This document shows, one piece after another, positions 11,601-25,100 of a DNA stretch of 64,000 nt (the stretch's first letter is position 1; the number at the start of each line of letters is the position of its first letter). Location of the stretch: NCBI GenBank assembly GCA_914767715.1, contig OU612067.1:21984162-22048161 (forward strand), given 5' to 3'. The notes under the pieces were generated by a model. That model saw only the letters and a program-made list of their open reading frames with translations, was not told the DNA's origin and did not search any database. The stretch is from Membranipora membranacea (lineage: Eukaryota; Bryozoa; Gymnolaemata; Cheilostomatida; Membraniporidae). A program made the translations under genes and the position numbers.

Positions 11601-13623
11601 TGTGACTTACAAGAGAACAACTGTGTGCCTGGTCTAGCTGAGGCAGGTTTTGTTTTAGCATAGACACAGATAATGGAAAATAAGGTCAAACCTTTTTTTG
11701 AATAGATAAAATTTTGGCTATCTTTCTTCGTATATAGTATAAGCATCACATGGTCTGAAGTGGTAAAAGTTTAATCAAAATTTGAGGCTAGTTATAGTTT
11801 TAGCGCTCAAGCAATGCCTGGATGGATGGTATTAGCATTTCGTTACCAACCAAAATCTAAGCAATGGTAACATCATCCTGGGGGGTCTTTCAATTAGAAA
11901 GAGAGATGCTTTACTAAAGCAAGTTATCACTACCACATCGCTCAAAATTATCGCTCACGTGGTCTTTCAATTAGACAAAATCGTGTCCAGATCGCTCACT
12001 CAGAATGTATATAGTTCCATCAATGAGTGAGCGATCTAAGAGCGAGACCCCTAGCAGATTCCGATTTTGGCTGTTTCTAATTGAAAGATGCCCCCTTGGC
12101 ATTGTTTGAGCACTTACACCATCACCAGTGATAGAGTTTGTCTGTAGTAAGTATATCTACCTTGTAAGCAGTAGGCCAATGCATGAGAAACAAATCTAGG
12201 TAATCTGTTTGCAGATCATCAAGTGTCGCCTGCAGCCCCTTGGTCACTAGATGTCGTCTGTGGTATGTGTTCCATAGCTACAATATTCAAGGGTTCACCA
12301 CTCGTTAGCTAACCAGAAAATGTGAAACACTCAGTAATACAGAATTAGGTTCAGTCAGTATTTTGTTCCATTTGATGGACGAGCAGCTGGAAAAAAAGAT
12401 GATAGTTCATCTGTCATACCAGTTTTGAAAACATGTACATTTTATTGGAACAACCAACTGTCTTTGTTTACAGCTGTTTACAAACTAGTGTCACCCTCAG
12501 CCAGTCTGATGCCCAGCTGTAAATCTACTGTAGCACATGTGTTTGAGGAATGCAATGACTTGCTATGAGCTATTGCTACTGCCAGAAATCTGAATCCCTT
12601 ATATTTGAAACTCAAGCTGTGAGAATGATATAAGGTCATGGGTAATGTTAGGTAAGATTTGTGTATCTCCAGGGTTAATTGTAGTGCCTGGATTATTTTC
12701 CCAATTTGATGATGCAAGTATTTTTGACTATTTACTCAACAATTTTAAAAGACCACAACTGCTTATATAGTTTAATTGCTTTGTCAGTGGGATTAAATAA
12801 ACCACAATAATCCAACCAATTAAACTCTGGTCAATAAAATATGAAAGTACCTAGGATAGCTATAATTTGTGTGTATAACGGCAATTATAAAGTTATAGTC
12901 AGCAAGTTGTTTTCAGAGAAACATCAATGCCAGTCCCGCAAAAGGGGAGGCAGGGATGTTATGCCCCTAGATTGTTTAATAGAGTGGCCTTAATGCTATT
13001 ATTGACTACACCATGCCAGAATCAGGTCATTTGGGACTTCCAACTGCTATTTGAAATAGCATTGAGATCCTTTCCAGAAACTTAACGTTATCAGCTCAAT
13101 CATGTTTACCCACCTTGCCTGTTATGAAGAGATCCTCTCTCCTTACAGTACCATCATCTATTTTAGACTTGATCGCGTCTCCCACCTCCTTCTCATTTCC
13201 ATAACAATGAGCCGCGTCGATATGTCTGTATCCCGCCTCTATCGCATGCTTTGTCCCCGCATACGCATCCTCGGGTTTGGTCTATACAATCAAGAGGAAA
13301 ATCTCAATCCATTGTAGATGAACTTAGCTTGGCCTCGCTCGGCTATACCTATTGGAGTGAGGGTAGTGATAGGGCCCCCCTTCCTGGATCTACGCAAACC
13401 TATCTAGAGAGAGTCTAATATCCCACAACGCAGTTCATACTCAGCTCAGCATGATGATGATGTCACTCAACAGTGTTTCATGCAGGTGGAGTTATGATAT
13501 AACAACAATTAGAACCTATCTTACCTTCCAAGTCCCGTATCCTAAGATAGGCATAGTGACTCCATTACCCAATGTAACATGGGGCATCTCCATGCCAAGC
13601 TGTTGGATTGCTCGTCGAATCAT
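8655..13623 (-). CDS. aldo-keto reductase family gene, multi-exon, C-terminal exon(s) not found
   Basis: Exons in gene order: 13623-13525, 13281-13114, 12277-12161, 11549-11472, 10539-10424, 9938-9832, 9339-9251, 8738-8655. Exon 1 starts with ATG and includes [17 protein letters not shown]. Exon 2 has the signature [13 protein letters not shown] with catalytic Asp and Tyr. Catalytic Lys is in ITGK at the exon 2/3 junction, and catalytic His is in LFLMHWP of exon 3. Exon 4 gives [10 protein letters not shown], exon 5 [11 protein letters not shown], exon 6 IEVHPYF and exon 8 [16 protein letters not shown] (cofactor phosphate-binding motif). All four tetrad residues are present, so an NAD(P)H-dependent carbonyl or aldose reductase type activity is likely, in the cytosol. 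The junctions of exons 4/5 and 7/8 do not match in phase, so a micro-exon is probably missing at each. The tail after NIQ was not located. Confidence 0.85.
11880..12095. mobile_element. MITE with GGGGGGTCTTTCAATTAGAAA-type ends
   Basis: Inverted ends (GGGGGGTCTTTCAATTAGAA and its near-complement ending TTGAAAGATGCCCCC) enclose about 216 bp with internal GCTCACTCA and TGAGTGAGC arms. It lies in an intron of the aldo-keto reductase gene. A second copy is at 37870-38103 in the opposite orientation. No coding capacity. Confidence 0.7.
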
Positions 13624-15648
13624 TATTTTGTAATTGGAGGAACTAATCTAAAGAAAACTTCACCCAGTCTTGCCTCAAAATTGAGTGAGGTTGAAAATCC
13701 AGGTTAGGCTCATTAGCAGGTTCACCTCTGCTGGGAGTTTGACAGAGCTTGTTATTACAGTATATATACTTCAGTGATTTATTATTGTGGTGACCTGTCA
13801 TATTAATTTTCAACCAGCCCCTATATACATAAACAAAGGTGCTCCCAATATACCTGCTGTGCTTGAGATCTGTCTCTACTCAGCCAACAACAACAAAAGC
13901 ATCAAATCCAACAGGTTCAAGATTAAAGAATAGTCGTATCATAGCTCTCAGCCTATGATGTCAAACTACTCATGCTACATATAATACCACAACCTGCATT
14001 CTCTGCACAGGTTGTTTATATAGAGAAATCTCATGGAACATGTCTTCTGTTCCAGATAGGTAAAAGCATAGAATTAGAATTACAATAATGTTCCAAATGA
14101 CAGGCTTTAAACGGACATTTGTAATTACAAGTGAAATTGAAAATTCTTTCGTCAAATGAAGGTAGGATAACTTTACCGTATCTAGCCTGAAAATAATACA
14201 TAAAAGATAAAATAAGACAAGATAAGACTTTATTGAAACTCTGCAAGAAACCATGGGATAGACTGTTTCAAGGAAATTACAGATGGAAAGTAAATTATCA
14301 CATGACTACTTCTATCCCGGCATGAAGAGAAACAATATATCTAAGGCCGATGGTAAACAATAAACATATCTGAACTGATACCCTCCCCCTCCCCGCTGTA
14401 ACTATTACAAAAAACACCTAAGAAATCAACAGTCTAAGGAGTTATATTCTCTCAAAAAAAGAGAGGATAAGTGCCATAATGACAACTAGAAAAAAGAAGG
14501 AAATCATTCTGCGCATGCTCAGCTCTGGGCATGAGCTGATCTCTGCAAAATTGAGTCTCGGAATTCCGAAGCCATCTGATTGGCTACCTGCTCTGGTGAC
14601 ATACTCCCCAAAGCGTGCGGATTTGTTATTAATAGTTATCCTCTCTTGCTATTATTAGCTGATTTTGATTCACAGTTTATGGAGGGGATATCGCATTTCC
14701 CCTTTCCAAAGTTGCAATCAGAACCTAAACTAAACTCATTGTTCTTGCACATGCGCAAATTCAAGTCACGCATGATGCATACTTAACCTTACGACACCTG
14801 CTTTGTGGTAATGATAGCCTAGTTTATCAGTGATCTACATGCCCAGTCAGATCACGAGAGTCAGTATGGAAGGAAATACAATATATATTATTCTGATAAT
14901 TATGGCGATTCAGCCTATCGCCATACACACTGGTCCCTTACTATTTAACATAGGTTGACACTATTCTGCCATTATTAAATATGACAGGAGAAATGAATTT
15001 TCATACAGTACAAGTTAGTAATCAATCAGCAAAGCCATTCAAGTTATGCAGTATTCTTTCCAGATAAATTTTGTGTGAGACTGTTATGTTGATTATTAGC
15101 CAAATTCTATCAGGGACACCCTCCCTGATGCTAATAGCCATCATTATATCACTTACCCCACCTCACATAAAGTGAAGGCAACTCATATTGTACATGTAGT
15201 TGAAGAACAAAGGTATAAATAATATGACTCAGTCAGAAACCAGACAGTCACATAGCACCAAACAGATAGTGCAGACTATCATCATAATTCATACTGAGTA
15301 ATCATTATCATACCTTTGTTCGGAGTTCAGACTGCAATATATATTTAACCTACCATAACATGGATCCAAAGAAAATAAACAAAAATTAGGACACTACAAC
15401 AAAAATAAACCATAAACGCAAAAAAAAAAGAAGGCGAGATTGAGAAAGGGACTCTGACTGTATACTGTACTGTATAACCTATATACTCATGAGGACAGCT
15501 AGATTAATCATATGAGGTTTATGTTAGTATTGTAGAGTCACCCCAAAGGCTGGAGGCTAGTAGAGAGAACACTCTGCAGACAGCTTTGTCCTGAGAGGAT
15601 TTTGTTTGTGCAAATCAAATATTAGTGATTTGAGGTGAATCTGTTCTA
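13624..15648. other. intergenic stretch between aldo-keto reductase start and gene A 3' end
   Basis: No recognised gene. The frames at 13970-14254 and 14580-14786 show no family motif. The stretch contains the promoter region of the minus-strand aldo-keto reductase and the terminator side of gene A. Confidence 0.4.
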
Positions 15649-15654
15649 TTTATT
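15649..15654 (-). terminator. candidate polyadenylation signal AATAAA for gene A
   Basis: On the minus strand AATAAA occurs about 70 bp past the stop codon at 15724. The position fits a cleavage and polyadenylation signal, but none was tested. Confidence 0.4.
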
Positions 15655-15723
15655 GTAACGAGTTGAGTAAGTTTGGTCATCCTAAAACCCCTAGTTTCAG
15701 ATAAATAACAAGACAGTCAGTGT

Positions 15724-16152
15724 TTATGTTGCCTGTGGGTAGCCAAGCTTTCCCATTAGACTCTCCTTAGTATGCTTGGATCTTTGTAGAGAACCTGTAC
15801 TGCTCAAAACAGGAGGAAGAACAAGGTTCTTCTGAAGCGTATTTCGTGATTCTGGAGACTGATCATACTGGTCTCCTTCATTCTTCTTCATGTCAATGAC
15901 AGCATTTGTAACCATATCAAGTATGGTTGTCTTCCCATCAGCTTTAGCAAACTGTCTGGCCATGCCTCCAGTAAAAGCTCCTCTGATAGCCATCTTTCCG
16001 ATCACTGTTGACATCAGTAACAGTGTATGAGGCCTCTTAAGTACAACGTGGTTCATCTCATTAGGATTAGCTGCCTTTGCATCAACATGGCTTTTGGAAT
16101 GTCCAGCTGCTTGTGGAGGGTTGTTATTTTGGCAGGCCTGAATTATGGCAAT
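15724..16152 (-). CDS. gene A exon: caspase catalytic cysteine and p10 domain
   Basis: The exon begins IAIIQACQ, matching the caspase QAC pentapeptide with catalytic Cys (usual form QACRG; here Gln replaces Arg). A Pro/Ala/Lys/His-rich linker of about 30 residues follows. Then comes p10: [20 protein letters not shown], equivalent to the caspase block YSTVPGYxSWR. The Arg that binds the P1 aspartate in caspases is conserved, while the usual Trp is Ile. The tail LVLPP...LMGKLGYP is shared with gene B. Acceptor is TTGTAG|ATTGCC. The 429-bp exon is 142 codons plus stop. Confidence 0.85.
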   Translation of the reverse strand: MAIIQACQNNNPPQAAGHSKSHVDAKAANPNEMNHVVLKRPHTLLLMSTVIGKMAIRGAFTGGMARQFAKADGKTTILDMVTNAVIDMKKNEGDQYDQSPESRNTLQKNLVLPPVLSSTGSLQRSKHTKESLMGKLGYPQAT

Positions 16153-19100
16153 CTACAATGTGTAATATTATTTTGACTGACTACTAGTATTTGGAAAGTA
16201 TGATTTAGTGTGCAACCATAGTTACAATTTTATTTTGTTTGATAGTCAACAGATGGTGGTTCTTCGAATGAGAAGTAATCACATCATCAGCACATGCCAC
16301 ATATTAAACCATTTTCTTGATCTCAGCTCGTTTGCTGCCGTTGAGTATTGAAGAATGAATACATACCATTGGGACTTGTTCAGACAACTTATTATCTAGT
16401 ATCTGTAGAACATCAGTGATGGGCATATAGGAGCCATTGCAGCCATGCAGAATTCCGGCTTTTCCATGGGTCATGATGGAGATGACAAGAAGGGAGATTC
16501 CTTGGGATGGAAGCTCATCGATTCTGTGACGCAGATCTAATGCACTTTTCCATTCTATCTTCTGAGTCTTGCATCCTGCTGTGACTAGGCTTTCAGCCAT
16601 CTTATTAGCTTCATCTTCAGCATCAGGTCTATTCTCAGCGTTGAAAAGCACAAGGCCGTACCTCTTCATGTGATCTTGATGATATGGTATGATGTACTGG
16701 TCACTCTGAACAAATAGTCGATTGATGTCATTAGCGCCTAGTGGATGTTTCTCTATGAGCTCCTTCAGTATCTGTGACTTGTCACCTGAGTAAAATTAGA
16801 ATTCAAGTCAAAGAAATATAGACAACCTGCAGCTTTGCATTCTAGTGTATATATAGCATTTTACAATAGTAGATTTTAATATTTAAATGAGATATATATA
16901 TGATTGTGACATATAAACTCATATTTAAGACGAGTGGTTGTCATCATAAGTATGCATTGATTGATGTACCCAAAAAATATCTCTGCTAGCTGTGTAATTT
17001 GGATACACATTAGAGTCATGTCAGTTTGTACAGAAGATTATAGTTGTAGCACATGACCACTGAAATCAGATATAATGATAATCATAGCACATATATCACT
17101 TGAATCAAATTAGCAGACTTTTGTTAGAGGGCCATAGTTGGCTAGATCAAATTTTGTTCATTTGCTTGATTTTCAAGTTGTTCCCATTCAATGGTCACAC
17201 TGAGATGATCACACATAATATGAATAATGTAATATATAGATGTAATACGAAAACTTATAATGGATAAAAACTGATTAAACATGTATTTAGTTTTATAATT
17301 TTTAATTCAAATTAATTCGGAAACTTACTTGATAAGACAAGCTTTGATAGGTAGTCTTGAAGTTCAGTATGACCAGCCTCTGTTATGCTTGAACCTAAAA
17401 TATTCGCAACATTTCATTGATAATAAAATGAGTTTTCCATGCACACAAAAAGCAGTGTCTGGGAGGGCTGCTGAAGAGGGGGTTCAAGGTAGGTAAGCAG
17501 CCGTAGTGGCTGGAGCACAAGGAGATGCTGCTTCAAGTTCATTTTATTAAAGCAATTTGCCTTTTCCATGTCAATAAAGATACTTTACACTATGATAATA
17601 CCGGTAGGTACGAAAAGCCGAACCACGAACTCACAAACTACGAACCCTCATAAAACCGAACTCTTAAATCAATTTGCTCAAAGTTTACATTGTCAGTGGC
17701 CAATGAAATGTCATGATTTGGATAAGTTACCAATAATATAACAGATATCAAACTTTGACTTTCAATAGAGCTCATTGCAACTTAGCTTGGTGCACAAGCT
17801 CAAGGTCATTTGATTAAAAATTATGGATAGCAAGGTGGTGCACACCAAGCACGATGTCAAATTTGAAATTATTCATGATGAATCCAAATGAACTTTTGCA
17901 TTAGAGAGAGGAATGGTTTGACTATATGTTCCTGCAAGTTTGAAAATGATGGAAGTATTTGGAGCTACTAGAGAAGGCTGTAATGGAGGACAAACCTCAC
18001 TTATTAGAAAAAGAATGGTCACAGCATATATTGGAGTCCCTTGACTTGACTCTTCACTGGAGCACAAGGCTACCTCCTGCATCATCACATCTCAACAGAG
18101 TTAACAAGTATGTTCTATTGGTGTTAGCCTATCTTGAAATATTGTTTTGAATGTTCATGGCTGTTCTTTGGCTTCAAAGCATGAGGGGGAAAGTAGCCTG
18201 ACCTCTGAATATACATTATTATTCTCTTCCATAAAAATTAGGTCATACATACAGCATTTGGTGCTACTCTAAGAGACATCAGATCAGTGTTGCCTCTACA
18301 TTAGCATCATCTCTGAAATGATTCTATGAAAGTGGTTAGGCAAATACTTATATGAACTGCATAGGGCCTATTGCAATGATTAACATAAGAAATCTTGTGT
18401 TTGTAGATATCCATGCGGGCCCTTACTCATCACAACTTCAGCTATTGATTTCTCTTACTCGTACCACAGAATACCAAAAAATGCCTGTTTTCCCTTTAAT
18501 AATATAGTGCGACAATGGGTATTTTGGTTCGATGGTCAGACTCACATGCTGTTCTATAGCTGTGTAACGAAGTCAGGTTCAAGCTGTGGTGGCCCGGACT
18601 AAACTGATAATGATAATATCCTAGTCTTCTGCAACGGCCTCGTGTAATTAAGCTGTAAGTTGGGTCAGGTATGTATCAAAATAAATTGTGTATTATTCAT
18701 TTTATCCCAGCCGAGCATTATTGATATATAATGTGGTGTGAGGTTCACCAGTCACCATCTAGCCATAAAAAAGCGAATGACATTAACCGGCAATGACGAA
18801 ACTGTGAGCATACTCACGCTGCCCTAAAGCTAGGAGTAGAGTGAGGTGAGCAAAAAAGTGAGTTATAAATTTTAATTCATAATAACATGACATATAATAT
18901 CAAACGCTTCTCTTTGGATTCTTATGTGAAACTTTCTGGTTTTTTTTAGTTGCGCAGTACCAGAAGGCAGAAGACACAACACAATCCTCGTGATAGCTGG
19001 TGTGTAAAAGTGATAGCTTGATAGTTAGCTTACTGTCATTAACAACATACATTGCCACTACGATTGGATAGGAACTGCTTTATGTCCCCAATGGTCTACC

Positions 19101-22100
19101 ATCACATGTGTATTCACAGCCACAAATGCTCACACTTCAGTTAAAATCCACCGAGCCATTACTATTCTCTCAGGCCTTGTGTCTGCCTCTCATTTTGCCG
19201 CTATTTCAGCCACCATAATATACAAATAAGTTCATTGAATACACATATAAACACCATCAACAGTCTCTTCTCTGAACCATTACCTTTATTTAAATGCGCA
19301 TATACTATATTATCTGCTTGGATCACCTTATCACTCACATAAACTGAGTATTTGCAAGCATCATTTAATAAGTAAAAGGATCACTGCGAGCGCCACTTGT
19401 GCATAATCACTCAATTTTCCAGGATCAGTCGCACCACCGTGGTAATAATCACTAAGTTTGAACTTGGTGGCTCCCAGCTCTCCGGAACCTCTGTCTCAAT
19501 CTGGAAATCGTTCAAGCCATGATCTTGCCTGGTGTATTTTCTAGAACAAAATCCCTTTCTTTGTTCAGTTGGGGACAAACTACCTGCTCCCCTCCCTCCC
19601 TGTTCCCCTCCCACCCTCCCTGCTGCTACTATGTGCCAAACTCTCTGCTGGGATGGGAGTTGTCACCCTACCATTTGCCTAAGTGCAAGAGAGGATAACC
19701 CTGTTCTTCAAAGTTCCATTTTTGTTACGAAGCATATCATTGGACAAAATTATGTTATCAGACACATTGAAGGTTTGGTTTTTTAAAGGTTCGTAGCTTG
19801 AGAGTTCGTGGTTCGGTTTTTCGTACCTACCGATGATAATACATATTTTTATGACTTTTACATACATGGTTTCATGAGTGGTTGTGGAACAAGTCGGTTC
19901 TCTTTGTTCTGCACTTCCTTTCTGCAGACAAACTTCTCATATCCAGTATAGCTGCGATCTTGCTCTCTAGAACTATCTGGAACTGTCAAATTGTACCAAT
20001 CAGGATCAACAGCTGTTTGTGGGTCCAGTTTGTTAGTGAGCAGGCAGTGAGAACAGTAGAATACACTCTCATAACGAGCTCCTTTCCACACAGATTTGAG
20101 TTCGGTGGTGAGCTTTCTCAGGGTCGAAATCTGCTCTTCTCTTGCTTCACAGAGTCTTTCCTGAGGTGTCAGAGTGATTAGAGTGACACGCTTTTCACCT
20201 GCATTGTGAAGGAGGTGTTCGATTATCCCATTACTCTTGGTCACAGTAGCACCATTCCCACCTGCCTCTGGAAAGTTTGATGGATTAGAATTCATGTCTA
20301 GATAGGCGGCAGTGATGAGGGAGAAGATGTAGCTGGGTATGGGTAGACCGCGTAAATGAAGATCGACCTTCAACGGCATCAGTTGATTGTACACTTCAGG
20401 GGCTGTTATTGTTCGGCTGGCAAAATACGGTACAATGTATTTCTGATTGCTTATTGCAGCATTTGAACCGCAGAGATGCACAAGATGAAATGTTCTTAGG
20501 ATTTCAATGGACACATCGGCAGGGAGTGGGGATTCTTGCTCTAAGAGGTGTAGAAGCAGAGGTGCATCCATCACTCCTGTGTCATTGAATGTGTCTATCA
20601 TCTCTTTGTATCTGCTCTTTTCTATGGTTTTTCCGTCAACAAGAGAGAATGGAATAAATTTATCTAGCCTTTTGTACCAGGATTCCTCCAGTGTGTGGTT
20701 GTATAGGACTTCTATCACACTTGTTATGACTTTTGAGCGATGGAATATAAAGTTTGATAGCTTGTCTAGTCTCCTGAACCACATTATTTGACTTATTTCA
20801 TGAAGATACTCGAGAGTGACATGTCCTTTATCATCAGGAAATTCTTTCTCTATTTCAGACAGGGTGAGCATGGGCTTGTCAGAGTGTTGGACTAGCTTCT
20901 GTAGCATTCGATACCAGCTACCGGGAATCTCAGTGATTAATCCTGCACCAGCTGCTATGATAGCATCTTTCAGCTTGTCGATTTCAGGCTGTCCGGATGT
21001 CTTCGAGAAGTGATGGATGTCACAAGACCTTATCAGGACTTCTGAGGTGTTGGCGAAGCTGGTCATGGTAAAGATCGGGTTAGTGTCATTTTTCAAGTTC
21101 TGATTGACATTATTTTCTGCTTGGATTATACGTTGGCGCAATTTCTCAGTGACTTTGAGTAGTTGATGAGTCGTCTGTTTAACCTTATCAGGTATACTGT
21201 CACAGTGAGTGAGGACTACTACAGGTCTCTTCAGTTGAGGACACGCAATGTAGAGGTGGGATAACCACTCAATACAAAGCTCTTGACAGGCAGATTCCTC
21301 ACCTTTCTCTGAAGCTAATCTATCAAACTCAGCAATGTCTATCACTAGCAGCGGCACACATTTTCTCTTAAAAGTCAGTCTATATGAAAATTGATAGATC
21401 TTCTGGCCTCCGAAGTCAGTAAAGAGTATTTTTGATTTCTCATCAGCGTCCGCCTCGCTCATTTCAAACACTTTAGTGGCAGCGTCCAATTTCCCCTCAT
21501 CAGAATGGCGTTGTGTCAGCACCCTTTTGTTTGCTTGCACACTGTTAACAAGGCTTGTTTTACCAGCTCTGCTTTTCCCTATAACTGTGACAGGTATAAG
21601 TCTCTGATTACTGGCTTTCTCAATATGGAGGTCATGAATGTACTTTCTCACAGCTTCTACACCTTGCGTACAAACACCTAGTGGTGGAGATGTTAGAGAA
21701 TCACAGTTATCACACTCTACTTTTTTTAATGTTGTGATACTGAATAAGCTCTCGGGGATGGTTGTGAGAGATCTGTTAGACGCGATATCCAAAGACTCCA
21801 GATTAATCAGCTGGCCGATGCTGCAAAAGAACAGAAGATAAAGTGTATTGTGTGAGAAGGTAAAATTGGTCATCTGGTAATCATCTTATTCAGAGGGGAT
21901 AATGCTGGGAAAAGAGGGATGTGGCAAAGTGTAGAGGATTTTGAGGGGGGTTAGCCTAAGGCGGCGATACCCTCCACTGCAACCACGCACATTGCCTATT
22001 TATACTGAGTACGCCGACTCTCAAAACGAGTACGCCGACTCTATCTGCCTGGAAATATACCGAGTACGACGACTCTATCTGCCTGGAAATATACCGAGTA

Positions 22101-25100
22101 CGACAACTCTATCTGCCTGTGAATATACCGAGTACGACGACTCTAACTGAGGGGGTGGGGTGACGAGTACGACGACTCTAACTGAGGGGCGGTAACGAGT
22201 ACGACGACTCTATCTGGGCTGGGAATATAATTGACCTGACTTTGGGGCTGGCTTTCGGGGGGGGGGGGGATATGTGGACAAAGATAGTAGGCTTATTTAT
22301 CTGTCAAGATTATTTTGGGAGGGAAGGGATATGGACAAACTATTATTACTACTTATTCGTCGGGCGAGACAAAAGGAAGCAAATGGGCCAGGGGAAGAGG
22401 GTTGGACAATATAATCAATGGGAGGGGAGTGGTATAGATAAAATAAATAACCAAATGGGGGGAAGGGAATGGCTCTTGGTTTACAACTATCTTTGCGAGA
22501 TTGCTTGACTGGGCTGGACTGGAACTGGACTAGACTGGATTGAACTGAACTGGACTGGAACTGGACTGGCAATCAGGTCAATTGATGCAGTGATGCAATG
22601 GGGGTTTTCACTTGGCCTCTACCTACTACCCAAGGGAGGCTACAGTCTAACAACAGAGTACAAACAAGGCAACATCATGTCAAGGCAGGGAGGTCTGCCA
22701 GCAGGCAGAACTCAAGAAACGTACTTCAATAGGTTGTATTCAGTTATAAGGCACTTTATTGGTGATATGCTACAAGTTAAAAAATATGAGGTGTTGCTTC
22801 TTAGGCTGCTGGATACTAACTGACTAGACTCTTCTGATGTTCAGTTATAAAAATCATAATGTAATATGATACTGGCTGATGCAACAGCGGGAAACAGGGA
22901 ACATTCTAGATGTGTGTGTAAGAGTTAAAATCAGTTATTAAAAGCATTATCATAATACTGGCTGATGAAATATTTTAGATGGATTGTAATAGTTAAATTC
23001 AGTTATTAAAAGCATATTATTATTAAAATTAGAAAGGTTATAAAAATGATGAAAGGGGAAGACAACGCATGATTCATAAATTTATATTTGAATGTTCAGC
23101 TGTGGTGGAATCCACCACACTCTCCCCTCCAACTTTTCTTATTTTCTTCGTCTTTGTCTTGTATCTGTGGGTACTGTTCTTTTATCTGTCGTAAGGTGTC
23201 ATCGCCATTGTACGCTATCGTTCTGTATGTACGTAGGGCTGTCTGAGGGTCAGGGGGTACGGGCGGTATTGAGTTTTGGGCAGGCAATCAGCAGTACGGG
23301 CAGTGGTAGGGGCTTTGGAAAGGTCTATGAATGGGACAGGGAAACTGGGGGCGAGCACATAGAGATAATTAGTGCCTAACAGGGGACAATAATGCTGATT
23401 TTAACTTGGCTTCTTGCAGCCAGGGTTGATAACAGGGAGTATAGTATTGGAGTGTTGGTATATTTATATTCCGGCTAAACACATCAGTTATTGGGACAGG
23501 ATCTCAGCGTCTTAGATCTGTCTAGGGGGTCAGAGGGTACAGGCGGTATGGGGTTTTGGACGGGCAATCAGCAGTACGGGCGGTGGTAGGGGTTTGGGAA
23601 GGGCTATGAATGGGACAGGGAAACTGGAGGCAAGCACATTGAGATAAATGGGGGCCTGACAGGGGACAATAATGCTGATTTTAACTTTGCCTCTTGCAGA
23701 CAGGGGTTTTGTATATTTTCATTCCGGCAAAACGCATCAGCTAATTGGGACAGGATTTTTGCGTCTTGGAGCTAATCACTTATTGGCTTTGACAAACTCA
23801 ACGACTTCATTGTATAAGGGTTGGACAAGTATGGGCTTGTGGGCAGTATGGGGTGTTGGAGTTAGACACCGCCTACATGTTTGGATCAGGCTGTTAGTGT
23901 CTTGGATCTTCACACTTTGGCTTAGGCAAACTCCTTAGGCCTTATTGTATAAGGGCTGGATATGTGAGGGGATTGTGGGCAGTGTGATGAGCTGGAGTTG
24001 GACAACTCCTACTTGTATTTGGTCAGGATGTCAAAGTCATAATAATATGTCTTGTCGAATGGGCTTTGAGAAACTCCACAGGGTTCATTGTATAAGGGAT
24101 TGACAAGTATGGGCTTGTGGGCATTGTGAGGGGTTGGAGTTGGACACTGCCTACTTGTTTGGGTGAGGCTGTTAGTATCTTGGATCTTGTCACTTTGGCT
24201 TAGGCAAACTCCTTAGGCTTTATGTATAAGTGCTGGACATGTGAGGGGATCGTTGGCAGTATGATGGACTGGAGTTGGACAACGCCTATTTGTATTGGGT
24301 CAGGATGTTGGCGTCTTCGAGCTATCAATTGGGCTTTGGCAAGCTCCATAGGTTTATTTGTATAACAGCTGGACCTGTGAGGGAATTGTGGGCAGTATTA
24401 GGGGTTGGGCTTGGAAACCACCTACATGTATTTGGTCAGGCCGTGGTATGGGTAAGATTTTAAGGTCAAGGACAGGGGCATTCCTGGTCTGACTTCCTTC
24501 ATTCATCTGATTGAAAATTCAGTGAATATAGGGGAGCTGTGAAGTCTCCCTCCCAGCATAAGCTCACCGTATTTACGAAGAGAACTAGCCTGAGGGGTCT
24601 TATTTTATTCGGGGGTTGGGCTTGGACTATAAGGTTCTTAACATTTTGGGAGGGAGGGAGGGATGGCTGAATAGGGATAGTGGGGTTCGGCTGACTAGGT
24701 CAGTTTCTGTTGTAGGAATGCTTTTGAGTGCTACTATGGTTTACTCTCAATTTTTTTCTGTAATTTGTGTGACAGGGGGTGGGCTTCCATTTTCCGCATC
24801 GTTTTTATTCAATCCGGGCTTGTTGTGTTGTTAGACTAAAATTGACCGAGTCCAACTGAGATTTTATCAACAGTTGATCCTATCCCAATTTCAGCAGCGC
24901 TCCCTTCGCGCATGGAGTGTAGTTGTAAGAGAAAAGCTTGGTTGGCCATGGTACATGAGGCTTTGTACCAGTAACTTGGATTGGGTTAATTAATAAGTGC
25001 CTCACCCTGAAGGGCAACGAGTCTGTCGAATGCCTTGTCGACCCTGGCGCCCTGCTGGCGCCTTCCCCCACCTTTAACACAGTTGCCATGTACCCTGTTT

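Noticed and set aside
13970-14254. 94-codon minus-strand frame upstream of the aldo-keto reductase
   Set aside because: Hydrophobic, AT-rich and without recognisable similarity; overlapping frames of similar length exist.
25010-25080. Plus-strand stretch [15 protein letters not shown] resembling a retropepsin active site
   Set aside because: The primer-binding site and polypurine tract place the element on the minus strand; the flanking frame has no other protease or pol features.
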